A stretch of DNA of 40,950 nt from SBBG01 sp033717875. Lineage in GTDB: Bacteria; Pseudomonadota; Gammaproteobacteria; Ga0077554; Ga007554. This document shows, in pieces, positions 15,615-22,639 of this stretch (positions are counted from its first letter, which is position 1; every line of letters starts with the position of its first letter). The notes below the pieces were generated by a model, which saw only the letters and a list, made by a program, of their open reading frames with translations, searched no databases and was not told the DNA's origin. The stretch covers positions 1 to 40,950 of the forward strand of contig JADDKJ010000030.1 of NCBI GenBank assembly GCA_033717875.1, given 5' to 3'. A program made the translations under genes and the position numbers.

Positions 15615-17912
15615 ATGAAAAATCTGCTGATAGTCGAATCGCCCGCCAAGGCCAAGACCCTGAAAAAGTACTTGGGCAAGGATTTCGAGATCCTCGCCTC
15701 CTATGGTCATGTGCGCGATCTGCTGCCCAAGGAAGGCGCGGTGGACACCGAGCATGGCTTCGCCATGAAGTATCAGGTCATCGAGCGCAACGAAAAGCAC
15801 GTCGATGCCATCGCCAAGGCGATGAAAAAGGCCGATGCGCTGTATCTGGCGACCGACCCGGATCGTGAGGGGGAGGCGATTTCCTGGCATCTGCTGGAGA
15901 TCCTCAAGGAAAAGAAACTGCTCAAGGACAAGGCCGTGCATCGTGTCGTGTTCTACGAGATCACCAAGCGCGCGGTCAACGAAGCCGTGGAAAACCCGCG
16001 CGACGTGTCGATGGAGCTGGTCAACGCCCAGCAGGCGCGGCGCGCGCTGGATTATCTGGTTGGTTTCAACCTCTCGCCGCTGCTGTGGAAAAAGGTGCGC
16101 CGCGGCCTGTCCGCCGGGCGCGTGCAAAGCCCGGCGCTGCGCATGATCGTCGAGCGCGAGCAGGAGATCGAAAAATTCGTCCCGCGCGAATACTGGACCA
16201 TGTTGGCCAACCTCGCCAAGAAGGGCGAGCGCTTCAGCGCCAAACTGATCGAACATCAGGGCAAGAAACTCAGCCAGTTCAGCATCACCGACGGCGAGGA
16301 AGCCGCGCGCATCCAGGAAGACCTGCTGACCGCCGCAGCGGGCAAGCTCACCGTCGCCAAGGTCGAAAAGAAGCAGCGCAAGCGCAATCCCTCGCCGCCC
16401 TTCACCACCTCCACGCTGCAGCAGGAGGCCTCGCGCAAGCTCGGTTTTTCCGCCAGCCGCACCATGCGCATCGCCCAGCAGCTTTATGAAGGTATCGACG
16501 TCGGCGGCGGCGCGACCGGCCTCATCACCTACATGCGTACCGACTCGGTGAGCCTGGCCAATGAGGCGCTGCAAGAGATTCGCGGCGTCATCGCCACCCG
16601 CTTCGGCAGCGACAACGTGCCCGAGCAGCCCAATTTCTACCGCACCAAATCCAAGAACGCCCAGGAGGCGCACGAGGCGATTCGCCCTACCGCCGCCGAG
16701 CGCGTGCCGGAATCCATCAAGGGCGGTCTCACCGCCGATCAGCACAAGCTCTATGAGCTGATCTGGAAACGCACCGTCGCTTGTCAGATGATCCCGGCCA
16801 CGCTCGATACTCTGACGGTGGACATGAACGCCGGCGAAGGCAACACCTTTCGCGCCACCGGCTCCACCCTGGTTGATCCGGGTTTCATGGCGGTGTACCA
16901 GGAAAGCGTCGATGACGGCAAGGAAGGCGAGGAGGAGCGGCGCCTGCCGGCGTTGCTGGCCGGCGAGAAGGTCGATCTGCTCGAACTGGTGCCGGAACAG
17001 CATTTCACCGAGCCGCCGCCGCGCTATGGCGAGGCCAGTCTGATCAAGGCCCTCGAAGAGCATGGCATCGGCCGTCCCTCGACCTACGCCAGCATCATCT
17101 CCACGCTGCAAGAGCGCGAATACGTAACGCTGGACAAGCGCCGCTTCCAGCCTACCGACGTCGGGCGCATCGTCAACAAGTTCCTCACCGAACACTTCAC
17201 GCGCTACGTCGATTACGACTTCACCGCCCGCCTCGAAGACGAGCTGGATGAGGTGTCGCGTGGCGAGAAGGAGTGGGTGCCGCTGATGGGGGAATTCTGG
17301 AAACCCTTCATCGAGCAGGTCGACACCACGGAAAAGACCGTCACGCGCAAGGATGTCACCCAGGAACAGCTCGAAGAGGCCTGCCCCAAGTGCGGCAAAC
17401 CGCTGTCGATCCGCCTGGGAAGGCGCGGCCGCTTCATCGGCTGCACCGGCTATCCCGAGTGCGACTATACTCGTAATCTCAACGAAGAGCCGGGTGCGCC
17501 GGCCGCCGAGCCCGAGGTCGTCGAAGGGCGCACCTGCCCCAAGTGTGACTCGAAACTCATCATCAAGCAGGGCCGCTACGGAAAGTTCATCGGTTGCAGC
17601 AACTATCCCGCCTGCAAGCACATCGAGCCGCTGGAAAAACCCGCCGACACCGGCGTCGAGTGTCCTCAGTGCCACAAGGGTACCCTGCTCAAGCGCAAGT
17701 CGCGCTACGGCAAGATCTTCTATTCCTGCTCCACCTACCCCGACTGCAACTACGCGGTATGGAACGAGCCGGTCGCCGAGCCCTGTCCCAAATGCGGCTG
17801 GCCGGTACTCACCATCAAGACCACCAAGCGCCGCGGCACGGAAAAGGTCTGCCCGCAGAAGGAATGCAGCCATGCCGAACCGTATGAGGCGGGGGAGTCC
17901 GCAGCTTCCTGA
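15615..17912 (+). CDS. topA: DNA topoisomerase I
   Basis: A 765-residue type IA topoisomerase that relaxes negative supercoils. The Toprim domain is at the N-terminus (LLIVESPAKAKTLKKYLG, ATDPDREGEAISWHL). Tyr306 in GLITYMRTDS is the nucleophile. The C-terminus carries four zinc-ribbon modules beginning CPKCGKPL, CPKCDSKL, CPQCHKGT and CPKCGWPV, the last a shortened CPQKECSH type. These bind single-stranded DNA. The organisation is that of gammaproteobacterial TopA, and the length is slightly shorter than E. coli (865). The TGA stop shares bases with the terminal repeat of the palindromic element that follows. Confidence 0.97.
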   Translation: MKNLLIVESPAKAKTLKKYLGKDFEILASYGHVRDLLPKEGAVDTEHGFAMKYQVIERNEKHVDAIAKAMKKADALYLATDPDREGEAISWHLLEILKEKKLLKDKAVHRVVFYEITKRAVNEAVENPRDVSMELVNAQQARRALDYLVGFNLSPLLWKKVRRGLSAGRVQSPALRMIVEREQEIEKFVPREYWTMLANLAKKGERFSAKLIEHQGKKLSQFSITDGEEAARIQEDLLTAAAGKLTVAKVEKKQRKRNPSPPFTTSTLQQEASRKLGFSASRTMRIAQQLYEGIDVGGGATGLITYMRTDSVSLANEALQEIRGVIATRFGSDNVPEQPNFYRTKSKNAQEAHEAIRPTAAERVPESIKGGLTADQHKLYELIWKRTVACQMIPATLDTLTVDMNAGEGNTFRATGSTLVDPGFMAVYQESVDDGKEGEEERRLPALLAGEKVDLLELVPEQHFTEPPPRYGEASLIKALEEHGIGRPSTYASIISTLQEREYVTLDKRRFQPTDVGRIVNKFLTEHFTRYVDYDFTARLEDELDEVSRGEKEWVPLMGEFWKPFIEQVDTTEKTVTRKDVTQEQLEEACPKCGKPLSIRLGRRGRFIGCTGYPECDYTRNLNEEPGAPAAEPEVVEGRTCPKCDSKLIIKQGRYGKFIGCSNYPACKHIEPLEKPADTGVECPQCHKGTLLKRKSRYGKIFYSCSTYPDCNYAVWNEPVAEPCPKCGWPVLTIKTTKRRGTEKVCPQKECSHAEPYEAGESAAS

Positions 17913-18053
17913 GAACCTGTTCAAGATCTCGCTGAAGGGCGCATCGCGGCGTTGAAAATGGCCTCAAAATGCTCACATACTCCGTGTATGCTCCGCTTTT
18001 TCGGCCATTTTTGCCTTGCGCTGCATCCTTGATCGAGATCTTGAACAGGTTCT
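17912..18053. repeat. Palindromic element with perfect 20 bp terminal repeats, family 1 (copy 3)
   Basis: AGAACCTGTTCAAGATCTCG at 17912-17931 is the exact inverse of 18034-18053. The interior holds the CTCACATACTCCGTGTATGC core (17972-17991) also seen near 570, plus blocks shared with the 12665 element. Its first bases form part of the topA stop codon. A trimmed, inverted derivative is at 31117-31175. It could fold into a long hairpin and end topA transcription. Confidence 0.8.
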
Positions 18054-18113
18054 GAGCAGCTGTTTGTGCACGGCGCGTCGCCCGATGGAGACGCGCTATT
18101 TTCGCCGTTTACC

Positions 18114-18143
18114 TTGACGCCGCAACGGCCGATTTGCTATAAA
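18114..18143 (+). promoter_or_regulatory. Probable sigma70 promoter for the CSLREA protein gene
   Basis: TTGACG (18114-18119) and TATAAA (18138-18143) are spaced by 18 bases, about 95 bp upstream of the start codon and after the palindromic element. This fits a sigma70-type promoter well. It suggests that the surface protein gene is transcribed on its own rather than from topA. Confidence 0.55.
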
Positions 18144-18236
18144 GTGCCCAAATAAAAGGCTTTTCCCAGGCGCTCGCGCCGTGCCTGGTTTCACAGGCTT
18201 GTGTCTCTTTCCCTGCTGCAATTCCTGGGTGATAGC

Positions 18237-20723
18237 ATGCCAATGACCAACGATCAGGCGACCCGTATTGGCCGAGCCTCTGTCCGGAAACTTTTACGCC
18301 TTCCCTTCTTCCTTATTTCCATGGCCGTCGGGGTGTTCATCAGCCCCCCTCTCCTGGCTGCCACGTTCACCGTCAACAGCACGTCCGACGCGGTGGATGC
18401 CAACCCCGGCGACGGTGTTTGCAGGACATCCTCCGCGACCTGCACCCTGCGCGCGGCGGTCATGGAGGCCAATGCCTTGGCAGGGCCGGATGAAATCGTC
18501 CTGTCCGCGACGACCTATACTCTCAGCATAACCGGTTCGGGTGAAAACGCTGCCAGAACAGGAGATCTCGACATTACCGGCGCGACCGGCAACAATCTGA
18601 TCATAAGAGGGCCTGCCGGAGCGGCGTCCACCACCCGGATTACGGCGGGCGGTTCCTTTTCCGGGGGTATTGATCGCGTATTCCATTTTCTCGGAAGGAA
18701 TAACGTCACCATCAGTGACGTATCGATTCAGAGCGGTGCCGTGAGTGGTCAGAACGGCGGTGGCATCAACAATCAAACCGCCTGGGTTACCCTCAAAAAC
18801 TGCCAGATCACCGGAAATAGCACGTCATGGTCGGATAGCTCCAAGTCGGGTGGCCAGGGGGGCGGTGTCTACAACGCGTCCAGCGGCAGGATGACCATCG
18901 ACAACTGTATTTTCAGGAGTAATCAGGCCAATACCAGCACCAGCGCTTCCGAAAATGCCTTCAACGGCGGTGGCGCGATCTATAACAGCGGCCAGATGAC
19001 GGTCAGCAACAGCATCATCGAGACAAATACCACCAGCCGGTTTGGCGCGGGCGTGCACAACTTCGGAGGCGATCTGTCCATCACCTCGAGCATCATCAGA
19101 AGCAATACTGGCCCGGCGATTGATGCTTCAGGTTTTGGCGGAGCCAGTGGCGCCGGGGGCGGCGGCGGTGTTGCCAACTTCGGTGGACAAGTGACGCTCA
19201 GGGACAGTTGGGTGAACCAGAACAGATCCATGGAGGGTGGGGGCATCTATAATTTCCCTGGGGGGCCTTTGTCCGCCAGGATGATCATTGTCTCCAGCGC
19301 CATCAGCGCCAATTCGGCGGATATGTGGGGCGGCGGTATCAGTAACTGGGACAGGTTGAGCGTTATCTATACCGCCATCACCAATAACGTGGTGGGTGCG
19401 AGCGGTGGTCAGTTCGGATTTAGCGGCGCCTTCATGGGCGAGGGGGGCGGTATCTCGAACATGGCGCTGGGTGACGCGCTGGTGCAGCATTCCACCATCA
19501 GCGGCAACACCGTTGCCCGCGCGGGCGGCGGGATATACAACGGGGCCAGGGTCAAGCTCGTCCATGTCACGCTAAGAAACAACAAGGCGGCCAATGGTCG
19601 ACTCTGCACCAGTGGCGGCAGCGGTGGTGGTGGTGGGTTCGGTGGCGGCTTTGGTGGTGGTAGCTTCACTAACTTTACGAATTGCAGCGGCAGTTACGTT
19701 TTCGGTAACGAGGTATTCAATAGCAATGCCTCCAACTCAACGAACAAAGAAATAATATTCGAGCGCACCATCATCGGCGGTGGCGCCAGCCCGGCCGGGA
19801 ACTGCCTGGCGGGTGACGCTGACACCGACGGTTTCGCCGCCGCCATGGTCAAAGTTGTTCCATTCAAGGCCACATCCAACGGTTACAACATAGACAGCGG
19901 CAATACCTGCGCGCTCACCGGTGCGACCGACCGTATCAACACCGATCCCCAGCTTGCGGCATTGAGCGATTTCGGCCAGGGTGCGACGCTTCCCGGTGGC
20001 GCCAGGGTACCGCAGTCGATCCATACACCGAACCCCGGCAGTCCGGCGATCAACGCCATTCCCAATGCGTCATGCCCCAAGCCGGGCATCGATCAACGTC
20101 TTTACATCCGCCCCGATCCCACTAGTGGCAGTTGCGACATCGGTGCGGTGGAGAATTCGACCGTCAAGGCGAGTCTCGCGGATTTGGGGCTTGCCATTTC
20201 TTCCTTCTCGTCCACTGTCACCGGCCCCACTACCAGAGCAGTCGTCGGCGCGGAGATCAGGTATGACATCACGCTGAAGAACAATGGCCCCGATGAAGCC
20301 AAGGGTCTGATTACCATCACCCAGTCCTTCGATGGCGACGTTGTTTTTGCCGGTGGCTTTTCCGATGACCCCAGCATAACGTGCGGGCAGTCCAGCGGTA
20401 CCACTATCACCTGTAGCAAAACCAATGGCTTGGCCAAGGATGAGGCAGTCGAAATAGCCTTGAACGTCAAGCCCGTGATCGGTGACAAGAGAACGCTCAA
20501 CACCACCGTCTCGGTGTCGGCGGCGGATGCGTCGGTCATCGACCATGTGGTGGACAATGACAGCGTTTCCCTCTCCCGCAGCCTGTCGAGCGGTGACCCG
20601 GTCGTCAACGCCGATGCGGGCAATGTCAATTCCGGCGGCGCCGGCGCCTTCGGTCCGGGGGCTCTTGCGGCGTTGCTTGCCTTTGGTCTGTGGAGAGGAT
20701 CGCGGCGGAGATTGCGGGGATGA
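18237..20723 (+). CDS. Large secreted CSLREA / beta-helix protein with C-terminal sorting-like tail
   Basis: About 828 residues. A signal peptide ends near LLAATFTV. A CSLREA-type domain follows (FTVNSTSDAVDANPGDGVC to CTLRAAVMEANA), then a long parallel beta-helix (polymorphic outer-membrane-like) region with recurring GGGI.N and ITGNS/ISGNT repeats. A Gly-rich stretch lies near 458-478. A choice-of-anchor Q-like segment (PGSPAINA to CDIGAVE), a DUF11-like beta-sandwich (about 640-790) and a tail GGAGAFGPGALAALLAFGLW plus SRRRLRG follow. That tail (glycine pair, hydrophobic helix, basic end) resembles GlyGly-CTERM signals cut by rhombosortase in type II secretion. It is probably an adhesin or surface protein; the ligand is unknown. 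ATG 18237 follows GGGTGA; GTG 18201 and ATG 18243 are alternatives. Confidence 0.8.
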   Translation: MPMTNDQATRIGRASVRKLLRLPFFLISMAVGVFISPPLLAATFTVNSTSDAVDANPGDGVCRTSSATCTLRAAVMEANALAGPDEIVLSATTYTLSITGSGENAARTGDLDITGATGNNLIIRGPAGAASTTRITAGGSFSGGIDRVFHFLGRNNVTISDVSIQSGAVSGQNGGGINNQTAWVTLKNCQITGNSTSWSDSSKSGGQGGGVYNASSGRMTIDNCIFRSNQANTSTSASENAFNGGGAIYNSGQMTVSNSIIETNTTSRFGAGVHNFGGDLSITSSIIRSNTGPAIDASGFGGASGAGGGGGVANFGGQVTLRDSWVNQNRSMEGGGIYNFPGGPLSARMIIVSSAISANSADMWGGGISNWDRLSVIYTAITNNVVGASGGQFGFSGAFMGEGGGISNMALGDALVQHSTISGNTVARAGGGIYNGARVKLVHVTLRNNKAANGRLCTSGGSGGGGGFGGGFGGGSFTNFTNCSGSYVFGNEVFNSNASNSTNKEIIFERTIIGGGASPAGNCLAGDADTDGFAAAMVKVVPFKATSNGYNIDSGNTCALTGATDRINTDPQLAALSDFGQGATLPGGARVPQSIHTPNPGSPAINAIPNASCPKPGIDQRLYIRPDPTSGSCDIGAVENSTVKASLADLGLAISSFSSTVTGPTTRAVVGAEIRYDITLKNNGPDEAKGLITITQSFDGDVVFAGGFSDDPSITCGQSSGTTITCSKTNGLAKDEAVEIALNVKPVIGDKRTLNTTVSVSAADASVIDHVVDNDSVSLSRSLSSGDPVVNADAGNVNSGGAGAFGPGALAALLAFGLWRGSRRRLRG

Positions 20724-20739
20724 CAGTTTTTTTCCAGGC

Positions 20740-20789
20740 GTAGGGTGCGTCTCACGCACCACGCGGACGGTGCGTGAGACGCACCCTAC
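20740..20789. repeat. Perfect 21 bp hairpin, GTAGGGTGCG repeat family 3 (copy 2), shared terminator
   Basis: The left arm at 20740-20760 begins GTAGGGTGCGTC, and its exact inverse is at 20769-20789, with an 8-base loop. A T-run follows on the plus strand (20790-20794) and precedes it (20726-20733). It lies between the convergent CSLREA and cysB genes, and the right arm supplies the cysB stop codon (20786-20788). It probably acts as a bidirectional terminator. Confidence 0.75.
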
Positions 20790-21712
20790 GTTTTACTTTC
20801 CGTCGCATGCTCCACCACCTCCCGCGTGAGATGTGGCGCGAACAATTCAATGAAGGCGTACATATAGCCGCGCAGGTATGCCCCGCGGCGGAAGCCGATG
20901 CGGGTGGTGCTCGGTTCGAAGAGGTGACCAGCCTCGACGGCCCGTAAATTCCTGTCCCTGTCGGGGGTGAACGCCATGTCGGCGAGCAGCCCGATTCCCA
21001 ATCCCAGTTCGACATAGGTTTTGATCACGTCGGCATCGAGCGCGGTGAGCACCACATTCGGTTCCAGACCCTGCGCCGAGAAGGCCCGGTTGATCGTGGA
21101 GCGCCCGGTGAAGTCCGAGTCGTAGGTGACGATGGGATAGCGGGCGATCGCTTGCAATGTCAGCGGCTGCTCTTCCAGTATCGGATGGCCGGGGGGCGCC
21201 ACCATGCAACGGTTCCATTGATAGCAGGGCAGCGTCACCAGTTCATCCAGCGAGGCGAGGGCTTCCGTGGCGATGGCGATTTCCGATATTCCCGAGCGGA
21301 CGAATTCCGCCACCTGGGCGGGGTTGCCCTGGTGCATGTGCAGGGTTACGTTGGGATAGCGCTGGGTGAAGGCTTGCACGACGGGCGGCAGGACGTAACG
21401 CGCCTGGGTGTGCGTGGTGGCGATGGAGAGCGCGCCGCTGGTCTCGTTGGAAAATTCCACCCCCACCTGCTTGATGTTTTCCATGTCGCGCAAGATGCGC
21501 TCGGCCATCGCCAATACGGTTTTGCCCGGTGCGGTCAATCCCGTCAGGCGTTTGCCGTTGCGCTCGAAAATGTGTACGCCCAGCTCTTCCTCGAGCAGGC
21601 GGAGTTGGCTGCTGATGCCGGGCTGGGCGGTATGCAGGCGTCTGGCGGCGGTCGATACGCTGAAGCCGGAGCGGGCTATTTCGGCGACATAGCGCAATTG
21701 TTGTATGTTCAT
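20786..21712 (-). CDS. cysB: LysR-family regulator of sulfur assimilation, CysB-type
   Basis: 308 residues. A winged helix-turn-helix is at the N-terminus (MNIQQLRYVAEIARSGFSVSTAARRL, with TAQPGISSQLRLLEEELGVHIF), followed by a two-lobed effector domain. THTQARYVLPPVVQAF and TALDADVIKTYVELGLGIGLL are typical of CysB/Cbl, which sense sulfide/thiosulfate supply through O- or N-acetylserine. It is slightly shorter than E. coli CysB (324). It is divergent from the sulfite exporter gene and next to sulfite reductase and cysH, which fits control of that module. Its stop codon lies in a repeat arm. Confidence 0.88.
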   Translation of the reverse strand: MNIQQLRYVAEIARSGFSVSTAARRLHTAQPGISSQLRLLEEELGVHIFERNGKRLTGLTAPGKTVLAMAERILRDMENIKQVGVEFSNETSGALSIATTHTQARYVLPPVVQAFTQRYPNVTLHMHQGNPAQVAEFVRSGISEIAIATEALASLDELVTLPCYQWNRCMVAPPGHPILEEQPLTLQAIARYPIVTYDSDFTGRSTINRAFSAQGLEPNVVLTALDADVIKTYVELGLGIGLLADMAFTPDRDRNLRAVEAGHLFEPSTTRIGFRRGAYLRGYMYAFIELFAPHLTREVVEHATESKT

Positions 21713-21830
21713 GAGTCGTTGTATATAACTAAAATTTATATAAATAAAATTATTTATTACTTATCATGCTAAGTCAAGCTTGATATAGTGTGTCGCCGCA
21801 CCATGATTATTACGCGGCGAGGTCAGTGGG
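21713..21830. promoter_or_regulatory. AT-rich divergent control region between cysB and the TauE gene
   Basis: 118 bp of markedly AT-rich sequence (about 21720-21770), unlike its GC-rich surroundings. A palindrome TCAAGCTTGA lies at 21774-21783. On the minus strand TTGACT with a downstream AATAAT at about 17 bases fits a cysB promoter. CysB-family regulators bind AT-rich sites and often control themselves, so this is the likely operator region (inference). Confidence 0.5.
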
Positions 21831-22610
21831 ATGGAATGGGCGTATACCATAGCTGGCTTGGCGGTTGGCTTTATCGTCGGCGTGACCGGCATGGGTGGCG
21901 GCGCCTTGATGACGCCGCTGCTGATTCTGCTGTTCAATATCTCCCCGGCCATGGCGATCGGTACCGATCTGCTGTTCGCCGCGATCACCAAGGCGGGGGG
22001 CGTGTGGGTGCATGGCCGCCGTGGCCACGTCGAGTGGAAGATCGTCCGCCTGCTGGCGGCGGGCAGCTTGCCTGCTGCTGCCCTGACGGTGTTCTGGCTG
22101 GATTACTACAGCGGCGGTTACGGCGGCGACACGAAAAAACTGCTGACGGTGTCGCTGGGCATCGCGCTGCTGCTCACCGCGCCGGCGGTGTTGTTCAAAA
22201 GCCAGTTGCTGCGCCTGGCGCAGTCGCGGTTGAACCTGCAACGTTTTGTGCACTGGCGGACCCTGGCTACGGTGATCGCAGGCGTTATCGTGGGTACGCT
22301 GGTGACGCTGTCCTCGGTCGGCGCTGGAGTGCTGGGTACGGTCATCCTGTTTTTCCTCTATCCGCACATGGCGGCGGTGAGAATCGTGGGGACGGAGATC
22401 GCCCATGCCGTGCCGCTGACCGCCGTCGCCGGCTTGGGGCATATGCATCTGGGCAATGTCGATTTCATGCTGCTCGGCGCCTTGCTGATCGGTTCGTTGC
22501 CGGGGATCTACATCGGCAGCCATTTAAGCGGTAAAATTCCCGAAAAGGTGTTGCGCCCGATTTTGGGTACGGTATTGCTATTGTTTGGCGCCAGGTTCAC
22601 TTTTTCGTGA
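21831..22610 (+). CDS. TauE/SafE-family membrane transporter, probable sulfite exporter
   Basis: 259 residues with about seven hydrophobic segments. The N-terminal motif GFIVGVTGMGGGALMTPLLI and its internal counterpart GVIVGTLVTLSSVGAGVLGTVIL are the duplicated half-repeats of the TauE/SafE family. Members export sulfite, sulfoacetate or related anions, or import some in other contexts. Its location between cysB and sulfite reductase suggests sulfite as substrate (inference). The ribosome-binding site AGGT precedes ATG 21831. The next gene starts 29 bp downstream, so it is probably co-transcribed. Confidence 0.88.
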   Translation: MEWAYTIAGLAVGFIVGVTGMGGGALMTPLLILLFNISPAMAIGTDLLFAAITKAGGVWVHGRRGHVEWKIVRLLAAGSLPAAALTVFWLDYYSGGYGGDTKKLLTVSLGIALLLTAPAVLFKSQLLRLAQSRLNLQRFVHWRTLATVIAGVIVGTLVTLSSVGAGVLGTVILFFLYPHMAAVRIVGTEIAHAVPLTAVAGLGHMHLGNVDFMLLGALLIGSLPGIYIGSHLSGKIPEKVLRPILGTVLLLFGARFTFS

Positions 22611-22639
22611 TTTGGTGCCCCTGAAGTGGAGAGTTTCCG

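Noticed and set aside
15465..17924. Antisense open frame of about 819 codons opposite topA
   Set aside because: The sense strand encodes a textbook TopA with all motifs. Long antisense frames are common in GC-rich DNA, and the antisense product has no recognisable domain.
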